Below are positions 27,201 to 34,051 of a stretch of 44,847 bases of DNA, one piece after another (the stretch's first letter is position 1; each line of letters opens with the position of its first letter). The translations under genes and the position numbers were made by a program. Where the stretch lies: assembly GCA_963169675.1 (NCBI GenBank), contig CAUJFJ010000186.1, forward strand, positions 1-44,847, given 5' to 3'. Source of the stretch: Bacteroidota bacterium (lineage in GTDB: Bacteria; Bacteroidota; Bacteroidia; AKYH767-A; OLB10). Under the pieces are notes generated by a model. That model was not told where the DNA came from. It saw nothing but the letters and a program-made list of their open reading frames with translations, and did no database searches.

Positions 27201-27607
27201 TGCAACTGACATCGCAATCCCATACAATTATTAAAACGGGGTCCGTAAAAGATAATGTTTCCGGTGATAAGGAACGCTTGCAACAGGTAATTATAAACCT
27301 TCTGTCCAATGCAATTAAATATTCTCCGGGAGAAAAGGAGGTTTTTGTTTCAGTTGCACAGGAAGGTGATTCAATTAAAGTATCTGTGAAAGATAAAGGA
27401 ATTGGAATAGCAGCAGAAAATCTGAATAAAATATTTGAGAAGTATCACCGCATTGAAGATCATGCCGTACAATTTCAAGGACTTGGTATTGGACTATTTA
27501 TTTCTTATGAAATAATTCAAAGGCACAATGGGGAATTGTGGGCAGAGAGTGAACCGGGCAAGGGTAGTGTATTCCATTTTAGCATTCCAATTTCATCCAA
27601 TATTTAA
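24221..27607 (+). CDS. Soluble multi-PAS sensor histidine kinase (seven PAS domains)
   Basis: 1128 residues with no signal peptide or membrane helix. Seven PAS/PAC units can be counted from their repeated openings: QHTPDLIYAFDLNYR (~13), VEQAPFAISVL (~141), VLESPIGICVL (~270), VKQAPVGITIL (~400), VEASELGTWEL (~530), ILQSPVAKAIL (~660) and AQTLPQLTWVT (~790). Units two, three, four and six are close relatives of each other, suggesting internal duplication. The kinase core has the H-box SIASHEMKTPLTTAKAYL, N box (VIINLLSNAIKYS), G1 (VKDKGIGIAAEN) and G2 (GLGIGLFISYEII). A receiver-only protein is encoded 14 bp downstream and is the likely phosphate acceptor. The signal is probably intracellular (redox, light or a small ligand) but cannot be read. 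Confidence 0.92.
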   Translation: MNDHSKNIQGIYEAIIQHTPDLIYAFDLNYRFTYANDALLKMWGRTIDESVGKSLLELGYEPWHAEMHEREIDQVVATKAAIRGEVSFPHATLGKRIYDYIFAPVFNEKGEVIAISGTTRDISEIKHAEANLKASEMRFRTMVEQAPFAISVLRGENYIVEVANEKQLKLWGKRKEEVMNLPIFTAIPEGKGQGFEELLYNVYTSGIPFIANEIPTTLTRNGRKETFYSNFTYEPLFDGGNKLTGIISVVTDVTEQVQSRKIIEESEQNIRSMVLESPIGICVLDANTLISEIVNDSFVEIAGKRYEDIAGKYYWDTFAEARPYYETALSNVITNGESYYANEVEMMLIRHGKEELIYVSFVYAPLKDLEGHVTKVAVWVLDNTLQVKSRRKVEESDKRFRNMVKQAPVGITILRGPKHIVELANDDYLQLVGRKEVEFIGKPLFEVLPEFEESIRELLNNVLKTGIPYHGNEVAIPIHRNDMQGIGYFDFLYYPLKEEDGNISGIIITVTEVTEKVEGRKKTEQNEERLNIVVEASELGTWELNLKTMVPQYSEKYLNIIGGYKGVTELTHTQLLKHLHPEDFQIREEAFQKAMATGTLYYEARLVWQDKSIHWMQAKGKVLFDSNNLPEKMIGTIRDITEEKTHQQQLEESEQRFRNLILQSPVAKAILKGKDHVVEMANEAILKNIWRKKESEVIGKSILEVFPELKNQKYSQLLDEVFLTGKKHTGKESLISLNGNDGVKYYYVDFEYAPVYSSGDIISGIKITAVDVTEKVEARKIVEENEERFRTLAQTLPQLTWVTDAKGNSEFASSRWIDYSGIEPRGESEWNSIVHPDDRVRINTVWMQSLATGNIYTADVRLRRKDGEYRWHSVKGEPVFDKNNKIIKWVGAFTDIHEQKLREERKDEFISIASHEMKTPLTTAKAYLQMLEGLLDEDNAEAKLYAHKASQAVNRLNELIGELLDVSKIRLGKLNYTITTFNFNALIASTLENMQLTSQSHTIIKTGSVKDNVSGDKERLQQVIINLLSNAIKYSPGEKEVFVSVAQEGDSIKVSVKDKGIGIAAENLNKIFEKYHRIEDHAVQFQGLGIGLFISYEIIQRHNGELWAESEPGKGSVFHFSIPISSNI

Positions 27608-27621
27608 TATCAACTATTTCC

Positions 27622-28008
27622 ATGCAGAATAATCAGAAAAATAAATGCGTCTTAATTTACGATGATGATCAGGAAATTTTGTTCTTGTGCAATGCTATAC
27701 TTTCCAAAAGTGGATATCGGATTGAAACATTGTCAAGGTGCCAATATATAATTTCTGAAGTAATGGGAATAAAACCCGATCTGATTTTAATGGATTTATG
27801 GATACCGGAAATTGGTGGTGAAAAAGCTATTTCTATTTTAAAAGCAGATCCAACTACAAGCCACATTCCCGTTCTTATATTTTCTGCTAATGCAGATATT
27901 AAAGAAATTTGTAAAAAAGTTAATGCCACGGGCTACATAGAAAAGCCTTTTGATATAAATGTCTTCAAAAATAAAATTGATCAAAATATAGGTTCTTTCA
28001 CTGGTTAA
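27622..28008 (+). CDS. Single-domain response regulator (receiver only)
   Basis: 128 residues forming just a receiver domain: acidic triad IYDDDQEIL near residue 13, phospho-acceptor Asp in LILMDLWIPEIGG (~55), Ser in LIFSANAD and Lys in IEKPFDINVF. No DNA-binding or enzymatic output is attached, so it acts as a phosphorelay shuttle or by protein contact, as CheY or Spo0F do. It is 14 bp after the multi-PAS kinase and 12 bp before the DUF1801 gene, one likely operon. Confidence 0.92.
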   Translation: MQNNQKNKCVLIYDDDQEILFLCNAILSKSGYRIETLSRCQYIISEVMGIKPDLILMDLWIPEIGGEKAISILKADPTTSHIPVLIFSANADIKEICKKVNATGYIEKPFDINVFKNKIDQNIGSFTG

Positions 28009-28020
28009 ATAGCTGTTTTC

Positions 28021-28446
28021 ATGGCCGAAATTAAAACCAAACAAACGGATGCAAGCGTTCACGATTTTATTGAATCGTTTGCCAACACTGAACAAAAGCG
28101 TAAAGACAGCTACAAACTGCTGAAAATTATGCAAAAAGTGACCGGACAAAAACCCAAAATGTGGGGACCATCTATTATCGGTTTTGGAATGTATCATTAT
28201 AAATCAGATAAAAGCAGTCAACAAGGTGACTGGCCAATGGTAGGATTTTCACCACGCAAGACAGCCATTTCATTGTATGTGTTTATGGGCACCAAAAAAC
28301 AAATTGAATTATTAAAAAGTCTTGGGACCTATAAAATGGGGAAAGCCTGCATCTACATAAAAACGCTTTCTGACATCAATGAACAAGTATTAATTGAGAT
28401 GATGGAAGAAAGTATTTCTTTCCTAAAGGAAAAATATGGAAAGTAG
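28021..28446 (+). CDS. DUF1801 (YdhG-like) domain protein
   Basis: 141 residues. Family features include the early V-x-D-F-I-E-S segment, KMWGPSIIGFGMYHYK in the middle, and FSPRKTAISLYVFMG; the last is the signature strand of DUF1801. The fold is related to iron-sulfur-cluster scaffold-like domains, with no established biochemical role. It is cytoplasmic. Its 12-bp gap from the receiver gene suggests co-transcription, but a link to the phosphorelay is only positional. Confidence 0.85.
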   Translation: MAEIKTKQTDASVHDFIESFANTEQKRKDSYKLLKIMQKVTGQKPKMWGPSIIGFGMYHYKSDKSSQQGDWPMVGFSPRKTAISLYVFMGTKKQIELLKSLGTYKMGKACIYIKTLSDINEQVLIEMMEESISFLKEKYGK

Positions 28447-28489
28447 AGCTATTTAACCTCGAACACCTGCTTTTAAAATAATAGTTCAA

Positions 28490-28522
28490 TTGTTAGTTAA
28501 GTTGATTTAATTTCTATTTTTG
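28490..28522 (+). promoter_or_regulatory. Promoter of the PaiB-like gene
   Basis: TTG (28490-28492), 22-nt spacer, TATTTTTG (28515-28522), 23 bp before the ATG at 28546. The spacer is slightly long for the consensus. Confidence 0.6.
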
Positions 28523-28545
28523 AATTTATTAATTCGAAATATTCC

Positions 28546-29214
28546 ATGTACCACTTCTCCTACTTCAAAGAAAAAGACCAACAGGTAATTCTGGAGTTCA
28601 TTGAGAATAACCCCTTTGCATTTTTAACAGGTAGCTTTGCTTCCGGCAAACAGGTTGCAACTCAAATTCCTATTTTAATGGAAGTTAGAAATGGGGAGTT
28701 GTATTTGCAAGGACACATTATGAGAAATACCGATCACCATAAAGCTTTTATGGAGAATCCCGAGGCTTTACTGGTATTCACCGGTCCTAGTTGTTATGTC
28801 AGTGCCTCCTGGTATAGCAATCCTCAAATTGGCTCAACATGGAATTATATGAGTGTGCATGTCAACGGATCTATTAATTTCATGTCGCCGGAAGAACTCA
28901 TTCAGTTCATGCGAAAACTGACTTTAAAGTTTGAAAAGGGAAATACTGCTTCACAAACATTCTACGACAATTTACCACCTGAGTTTTTAAATAAAATGAT
29001 GCCTGCTATTGTAGGTTTTGAAATTAAAGCCGATCACATTGAAAATGTATTTAAGTTAAGTCAGAATCGTGATGAAGCAAGTTACAATAATATTATTTCG
29101 AAACTGGAAGAAATAGGTGGAAATAGCGCTGCTATTGCAACTGAAATGCGAAAACGACAACCACAATTATTTCCTCCAGGTGCAACATGGGATCCAACAC
29201 GATTTGATTCGTGA
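28546..29214 (+). CDS. PaiB-family FMN-binding split-barrel protein
   Basis: 222 residues, normal for the family. MYHFSYFKEKDQQVILEFIE, then NPFAFLTGSFASGKQVATQIP, HIMRNTDHHKAF, and SCYVSASWYSNPQIGSTWNYMSVHVNG are all diagnostic of PaiB/FMN_bind_2 proteins, which adopt the flavin reductase-like split barrel. Bacillus PaiB was named a transcriptional regulator of sporulation and protease genes, but the family's DNA-binding role is not firmly shown; an FMN-dependent function is equally likely. It has its own promoter. The DUF6090 gene begins 21 bp later and is probably co-transcribed. Confidence 0.92.
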   Translation: MYHFSYFKEKDQQVILEFIENNPFAFLTGSFASGKQVATQIPILMEVRNGELYLQGHIMRNTDHHKAFMENPEALLVFTGPSCYVSASWYSNPQIGSTWNYMSVHVNGSINFMSPEELIQFMRKLTLKFEKGNTASQTFYDNLPPEFLNKMMPAIVGFEIKADHIENVFKLSQNRDEASYNNIISKLEEIGGNSAAIATEMRKRQPQLFPPGATWDPTRFDS

Positions 29215-29235
29215 TCTTTTTTACATCACAAAAAT

Positions 29236-30168
29236 ATGTCTGATAAAAACGATTCCACAGATGCTATAAATCCGGAACCTGATAAAATTCCGGAGAGCTC
29301 ATCACAGCAAGCCAACGAAAATCCGGCGGTAGTAGATAGTGATACTGAATCTGTAAACACCCCTTTATTAACCGAATCTATGGAAGTCCATCATCACGCT
29401 CATTCACACGGAAAGAAAAACTGGAAGTCATATATCCGGGAATTCCTGATGTTGTTTCTTGCCGTATTTTGCGGGTCACTTGCTGAATATCAACTGGAGC
29501 ACAAAATTGAACGCGATCGGGCACATGAACTTGCAAAAAGTTTTTATGAAGAACTGAAATCTGATTCACTGACTGCAGTCATTAAATGTGAAAACCGAAT
29601 TCGACAAGAACAAGCATTGAAATACCTCAGCAAATATTTCAAAGACAGTAGCCTCACGGATCTTCCAAAATTATTTGCCCTAAATTTCGAATATGGAATC
29701 AGCTTCCGGACACCAGGAGTCTTTGAGCCAAAAACTGCAATTCTGGAACAGCTAAAAAGTTCCGGCTCGCTCCGTTACTTTAAAAATGAAACGTTTCAAA
29801 GTCTCGTAGGTGATATTTCTATCGCTATTAGAAATATATATGACCGTCAAGCACTCGAAACTTCATCACGTATCGAATATCTTAACCCGTTACTGGTGAA
29901 ACATCACGATTATGAGTTTTGGGGAAAGATCACCAGGAATAATACTATTGATTTTGCTGAGGCAACAAAAAATTACGAAAACAGTGATGAATTCGTTCCT
30001 TTTAGGATGCGTGGAATCGACAAAATTGACCGAGAGTTTGTCTCGGGCTGCCTTTCCTTTTATGGACTTAATGCCATGCAATCAACACGCACCGTACATA
30101 TCCAAAAGTACAGAGATCTCAATGCTCAACTTCTCCAATTGCTTAGAAGCAATTACGGATTGGAGTAG
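29236..30168 (+). CDS. DUF6090-type single-pass membrane protein with His-rich N-terminus
   Basis: 310 residues. The first ~50 residues are acidic and polar, followed by a His-rich patch (VHHHAHSHGKKNW) and one membrane helix (YIREFLMLFLAVFCGSLAEYQLEH). Directly after come IERDRAHELAKSFYEELKSD and a long helical domain. This KNWKxYxxEFLMLFLAVxxG core is characteristic of the DUF6090/related family found across Bacteroidota, with no known function. The His patch could bind metal, but that is speculative. It lies 21 bp after the PaiB-like gene. Confidence 0.8.
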   Translation: MSDKNDSTDAINPEPDKIPESSSQQANENPAVVDSDTESVNTPLLTESMEVHHHAHSHGKKNWKSYIREFLMLFLAVFCGSLAEYQLEHKIERDRAHELAKSFYEELKSDSLTAVIKCENRIRQEQALKYLSKYFKDSSLTDLPKLFALNFEYGISFRTPGVFEPKTAILEQLKSSGSLRYFKNETFQSLVGDISIAIRNIYDRQALETSSRIEYLNPLLVKHHDYEFWGKITRNNTIDFAEATKNYENSDEFVPFRMRGIDKIDREFVSGCLSFYGLNAMQSTRTVHIQKYRDLNAQLLQLLRSNYGLE

Positions 30169-30210
30169 ACTCTAATTGGTTAAGGTCGGAAACCAAAATT
30201 ACATTAAATA

Positions 30211-30224
30211 GGCATTATTTTGCC
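30211..30224 (+). repeat. Recurring intergenic palindrome, copy c (GGCATTATTTTGCC)
   Basis: Identical over 14 bases to copy b. It sits 43 bp after the DUF6090 gene and over 130 bp upstream of the HipBA promoter. Confidence 0.6.
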
Positions 30225-30284
30225 CAATCTAGAATTTTCCCTTGTTTGCTAATTTGTTTGAGGATTCATTTTCTTTGAATGACT

Positions 30285-30325
30285 ATTCATTCATTATAGA
30301 TCATTTTATATCTTTATGAATGAAT
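30285..30325. promoter_or_regulatory. 10-bp inverted repeat ATTCATTCAT / ATGAATGAAT upstream of hipBA
   Basis: Exact arms at 30285-30294 and 30316-30325 with a 21-nt centre, ending 32 bp before the -33 TTG of the HipBA promoter. The arm spacing (31 bp start to start, about three helical turns) puts them on one DNA face, as expected for operators bound by the dimeric HipB antitoxin. A direct repeat ATTAAAG also lies downstream of the -7 box. Confidence 0.45.
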
Positions 30326-30357
30326 TTTAATACATAATCTGGTATTTACCAATGGTC

Positions 30358-30388
30358 TTGACAATTTTCAATATTATCACTATTTTTG
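30358..30388 (+). promoter_or_regulatory. Promoter of hipBA
   Basis: TTG (30358-30360), 20-nt spacer, TATTTTTG (30381-30388): full consensus, 38 bp upstream of the HipB ATG. Confidence 0.78.
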
Positions 30389-30426
30389 TATGATTAAAGG
30401 ATCATTAAAGCTTATAATTTAGCATT

Positions 30427-30774
30427 ATGACTGATTTATCATTCACAGAATGGCACTCTAAGAGCGATCAGCAATTGGCGGCTCACATAGGAGCATTTGT
30501 AAGGCATCATCGGCTGGAGCAAAACAAAACACAGGAGATCCTTTCGAAAGAAGCCGGAATAAGTCGCTCGACTCTAAGTTTACTAGAGCATGGAGAAACG
30601 GTTACTCTGGCAACGCTGATTCAAGTGTTAAGGGTATTGGATCAACTACAGGTTCTCGAAGCGTTTGCCGTAAAACAAAGTGTTAGTCCGATCGCATTAG
30701 CCAAAGCGGAGCAGAAGAGTCGCAAAAGAGCCAGAAATACCAACACAATCGATCCCCGGAAATTAGATTGGTAA
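30427..30774 (+). CDS. hipB: HipB-like XRE-family antitoxin
   Basis: 115 residues. An XRE helix-turn-helix covers residues ~18-72: IGAFVRHHRLEQNKTQEILSKEAGISRSTLSLLEHGETVTLATLIQVL in outline, with the recognition helix at GISRSTLSLLEHG. The C-terminus is basic (KSRKRARN). It ends 3 bp before HipA, the standard antitoxin-first order. By analogy with HipB it should bind HipA and repress its own promoter (30358-30388); the inverted repeat at 30285-30325 is a candidate operator. Confidence 0.88.
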   Translation: MTDLSFTEWHSKSDQQLAAHIGAFVRHHRLEQNKTQEILSKEAGISRSTLSLLEHGETVTLATLIQVLRVLDQLQVLEAFAVKQSVSPIALAKAEQKSRKRARNTNTIDPRKLDW

Positions 30775-30777
30775 TTT

Positions 30778-32091
30778 ATGAATACGGCATTTGTAAAAAT
30801 ATGGGGAGAACTAGTAGGCGCTGTCGCCTGGGATAATGCCACAGGTTATTCCACATTTGAATACGACTCCAAATTCAAAACTTTGGGTTGGGATTTGGCT
30901 CCATTAAAAATGCCTTTGCATGCGGCTAATAATAACTTCAGTTTCCCTGCATTACGTAAAAAAGCAGAACCTTCATTAGATACTTTCAAAGGCCTCCCCG
31001 GTCTATTAGCAGATGTGCTTCCCGACAGGTACGGTAATGAACTTATTAACCTATGGCTTGCACAACAGGGTCGTCAGCAGGGAAGCATGAATCCTGTTGA
31101 AACGCTTTGTTTCATTGGTACACGAGGAATGGGTGCTTTGGAGTTTGAACCCGCAACAATAAAGGAAGGTTCAAGATCTTTTTCGGTAGAAGTGGATAGT
31201 CTTGTTGACCTGGCAAGAAAAATGCTGACTGGTAAAGAAGCATTCGTAACTAATATAAAAGGAGCTGAGGAAAAAGCCATTCTTGAAGTCTTACGAATTG
31301 GAACTTCTGCAGGAGGAGCAAGACCAAAAGCCGTAATTGCTTACAATGAAAAAACAAGTGAGGTCAGATCCGGACAAACCAATGCACCCAATGGTTTTGA
31401 ACAATGGCTGATAAAACTTGATGGAGTAAGTGATGTACAATTAGGATCAAGTTCCGGCTATGGCCGTGTAGAAATGGCATATTACAACATGGCTATGGCT
31501 TGTGGTATCAACATGATGCCATCGAGATTGCTTGAAGAAAACGACAGAGCCCATTTCATGACTAAACGATTTGACAGAGAAGGTGGAGCAATCAAACATC
31601 ATATTCAAACATTTTGCGCGATGAATCATTTTGATTACAACCTGGTAACCAGTTTTAGTTACGAGCAATTGTTTCAGACCATGCGAGAGCTGAGATTAAC
31701 TTATCACGACGCAGAACAAATGTTTCGCAGAATGGTGTTTAATGTGGTTGCCCGCAACTGCGATGATCACACCAAAAACTTTTCCTTCCGATTAAAAAAA
31801 GGAGGAGAATGGGAGCTTGCACCTGCCTATGATCTTTGTCATGCCTACCAACCCCGACATCAATGGGTGAGTCAGCATGCATTAAGTATTAATGGTAAAC
31901 GAACTCACATTACTAATGATGATTTGCTAACGATTGGTAAATCTATCCGATACAAAAATGCTGCGGAAACAATTGAAGAGATTTGCAACACGGTGAATAA
32001 ATGGAAATCATATGCAGATGAAGTAAAAGTTTCACCAAAATTGCGCGATGAAATTGATGCAACGTTGGAAGGATTAAGAATTAAGGATTAA
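30778..32091 (+). CDS. hipA: HipA-family serine/threonine kinase toxin
   Basis: 437 residues, full length. The N-terminal HipA_N domain (1-105) starts VKIWGELVGAVAWDNATGY. The motif IKGAEEKAILEV (~161) matches the conserved GAQEK segment, followed by the glycine-rich GTSAGGARPKAV that lines ATP. The catalytic loop is NCDDHTKNFSF (~325), and the metal-binding DFG equivalent is APAYDLCHAY. HipA kinases phosphorylate translation factors such as glutamyl-tRNA synthetase and cause growth arrest; the target here is unknown. All key residues are intact. The 3' end is made of 7-8-bp tandem repeats (GGATTAAG, AATTAAG, GATTAAG) that run into the repeat island downstream. Confidence 0.9.
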   Translation: MNTAFVKIWGELVGAVAWDNATGYSTFEYDSKFKTLGWDLAPLKMPLHAANNNFSFPALRKKAEPSLDTFKGLPGLLADVLPDRYGNELINLWLAQQGRQQGSMNPVETLCFIGTRGMGALEFEPATIKEGSRSFSVEVDSLVDLARKMLTGKEAFVTNIKGAEEKAILEVLRIGTSAGGARPKAVIAYNEKTSEVRSGQTNAPNGFEQWLIKLDGVSDVQLGSSSGYGRVEMAYYNMAMACGINMMPSRLLEENDRAHFMTKRFDREGGAIKHHIQTFCAMNHFDYNLVTSFSYEQLFQTMRELRLTYHDAEQMFRRMVFNVVARNCDDHTKNFSFRLKKGGEWELAPAYDLCHAYQPRHQWVSQHALSINGKRTHITNDDLLTIGKSIRYKNAAETIEEICNTVNKWKSYADEVKVSPKLRDEIDATLEGLRIKD

Positions 32092-32843
32092 GGATTTTTT
32101 GTTTGTACTCACCAGGAAATTTCTTTGTCATCATAACATTTAGTTTAAGCAAAATCCTTCCCTTCTCCTGCCGAAATTAATTGTGAATATCGAAATGCTT
32201 ATGCAGGAGAAGGGCAGGGATGAGGCAAAGCAGTAGCCTGCTGAAAATAATTGTGAATAACGTAATGCCCTATCTGATAAATGTGTTGAGGATGAGTTAA
32301 ATCGTAAATTGAAAATCGTATGACCTGAAAAGGAATCACAATGCCGATTTTCAATTTTATCCAACATTGTAATACGATAGATGATAAATTGATTCCTTAA
32401 CAGCAGAAAATTCGTCGTTCTCATTCCCGACCATGATTTAAGTGATTTACATGATTACTTTGATAGGTTAAAATACAAGTGAACACTGCGTCTCTGTCTC
32501 ATCCCCCTTCCCCGTTCTCATTCTCATTCTAAACTGTGATTTATGTGATTCTTATGATGCTGTGATGAAATTGTTGTTAGATGATAATTTTCCCCTTGAA
32601 AAATTTCTCCATTCTCATTCTCATTCTGCTTCTCCTTCCGTTCCCATTCCCATTCTCATTCTAAACTGTGATTTATTTGATTCATATGATGGCTGTGATG
32701 AGTTTGTTGTTAGGTGAAATTTTTCCCCTTGAATAATTTCTCCGTTCTCATTCCCATTCTCACATCACTAACATTTTCCATCATCATGTGATAATAGCAA
32801 CGGTAATTTATTTTCTATTTTTACCGGCAATTGCTTTATCGTT
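32092..32843. repeat. 750-bp non-coding repeat island
   Basis: The left half has nested repeats. CCCTTCTCCTGC (32160-32171) pairs with GCAGGAGAAGGG (32203-32214). A 32-nt direct repeat at 32167-32198 and 32237-32268 has 4 mismatches. Further complementary arms are at 32305-32318/32345-32359, 32315-32321/32372-32378 and 32330-32338/32390-32398. The right half holds two tandem copies (32512-32627 and 32638-32760) of a ~116-bp unit rich in CATTCTCATTC, plus a partial third copy (32418-32467). Each copy contains four TGAT starts at nearly exact 9-bp spacing. The only long open frame (32140-32424, minus) is built of these repeats and is not credible. No transposase or terminal repeats were seen. 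Confidence 0.8.
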
Positions 32844-33458
32844 ATGCTTAAGAAACATGCCATTCTGATTTCAACCGGGCTTTCTGTCATTTTCATTGTT
32901 ATTGCAACCTTACTATATCCGGGAGGATCCATTTACGATGCGAATTCGGTGGGGTTCGACTGGACAAAAAACTTTATGAGTAATCTTTTTGGCGAAAAGG
33001 CACTCAATGGTGCCGATAACCCGGCGCGTATATGGGCTGTTATCGGAATGATTTTTCAGTCTTTATCTTATATGCTTTTCTTTGTTAACTTCTCCACTAA
33101 AATACCACATAAGGGATCAGCCAAAGTTGTAAAATATTTAGGGTATTCCAACGTGATATTTATAGTTTTAATAGCAAGTCCATTGCATGATTTAATGATA
33201 ATAATAACAAGTACCATGTTCCTGGCCGGACTATTTTATATCACAATTTTTGTTCTTAAATCGCGACTTACAGTTTTTAAATTTCTTTGCGTGATTTGTT
33301 TGCTGTTATATTATTTTACGATTGCACTTTACGGCTTTAGGTATTTGGATCTTTTAGTCATCATGCAAAAAGTAACTTTTCTATTCTCATTACTTGTGAT
33401 CTTAGGGTTGGAGTACTACACCTCGAAAGAAGACTTCCTGCCTAAGCAACAATCGTAA
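32844..33458 (+). CDS. DUF998-like six-helix membrane protein
   Basis: 204 residues with six predicted membrane helices. The first loop reads LYPGGSIYDANSVGFDWTKNFMSNL, which resembles the DUF998 signature in which a G/F-x-W/Y-x-x-N-F-x-S-D/N-L follows the first helix. A small polar loop with SPLHDLM lies near residue 114. Function is unknown for the family. It stands alone after the repeat island. The ATG follows an AT-rich segment in which I see no full promoter. Confidence 0.75.
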   Translation: MLKKHAILISTGLSVIFIVIATLLYPGGSIYDANSVGFDWTKNFMSNLFGEKALNGADNPARIWAVIGMIFQSLSYMLFFVNFSTKIPHKGSAKVVKYLGYSNVIFIVLIASPLHDLMIIITSTMFLAGLFYITIFVLKSRLTVFKFLCVICLLLYYFTIALYGFRYLDLLVIMQKVTFLFSLLVILGLEYYTSKEDFLPKQQS

Positions 33459-33579
33459 AGTGAAGTTTGCATGTGGTAAAAATGTGTTGCTGGCTTGTTT
33501 TTTTCAGAAGTTGAGCTTGGGGTTCCTGTCTTTAAAGCCTGTATTTTAATATAACAATCAATATTTAAACACTTAATCA

Positions 33580-33592
33580 GCACTATAATGCC
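33580..33592 (-). repeat. Recurring intergenic palindrome, copy d (variant GGCATTATAGTGC)
   Basis: On the minus strand, GGCATTATAGTGC; it shares GGCATTAT and the terminal TGC with copies b and c. It lies 14 bp beyond the 3' end of the TfoX-like gene. Confidence 0.4.
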
Positions 33593-33605
33593 CATTTAGA
33601 TCTTA

Positions 33606-33947
33606 TCACTTCCTCTTCTTACTCGATTTCGCTTTCTTATTGTAATCCAGTGACATACCGATCCAATAATCAAAGTCTTTAGTCGACTTCATACCTGATT
33701 CGTCGATAAGCACAAATCCAATCATGGGGCGGGTGGTGAAATCCATTGTTTTGCACCCGGATCTGGTAATTGCCTGTTCATGCAAAGCAGGGTCTATCCG
33801 GCACATGAGCTGGTCTTTATATACACCCACACACATTTTGTCATTGTACATAAATGTAAGTCCACCCATCATTTTCTTTTCTTCAATATTAGGCAGCGTT
33901 GCTAGTCTCTTTCTGATACGTTCTGCCAGTTTTTCATCGTAAGCCAT
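33606..33947 (-). CDS. TfoX/Sxy N-terminal domain protein
   Basis: 113 residues. MAYDEKLAERIRKRLATLPNI, then EEKKMMGGLTFMYNDKMCVGVYKDQLMCRI and a late GFVLIDESGM strand and KDFDYWIGMSLDYNKK helix match the TfoX N-terminal domain found alone in many Bacteroidota. Full-length TfoX/Sxy activates competence genes in gammaproteobacteria, but the stand-alone domain has no shown role. The tail is very basic (KKAKSSKKRK). Confidence 0.9.
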   Translation of the reverse strand: MAYDEKLAERIRKRLATLPNIEEKKMMGGLTFMYNDKMCVGVYKDQLMCRIDPALHEQAITRSGCKTMDFTTRPMIGFVLIDESGMKSTKDFDYWIGMSLDYNKKAKSSKKRK

Positions 33948-34000
33948 AGGTAAATATATAAATTTTCTGTTCGAGTCTTTAATTTTTAACTTTGTATTTT

Positions 34001-34024
34001 ATGCCCTCAACTTAAATAGGGCAT
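34001..34024 (+). promoter_or_regulatory. Inverted repeat ATGCCC / GGGCAT upstream of the hydrolase
   Basis: Arms at 34001-34006 and 34019-34024 with a 12-nt AT-rich centre, next to a promoter-like TAACTTTA (34027-34034). It could be a regulator site in front of the alpha/beta-hydrolase gene. Confidence 0.35.
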
Positions 34025-34051
34025 CTTAACTTTACTAACGCCCACTTTAAA

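Noticed and set aside
32140-32424. 94-codon minus-strand open frame in the repeat island
   Set aside because: It is composed of the direct and inverted repeats themselves, has low-complexity Ser/Phe-rich content, no recognisable domain and no upstream signal.
32092-32843. tRNA or rRNA gene in the long intergenic gaps (also 19304-19801, 23694-24220, 41010-41376)
   Set aside because: No cloverleaf-compatible arms or T-loop GGTTCRAATCC motif was found in any gap on either strand by reading.
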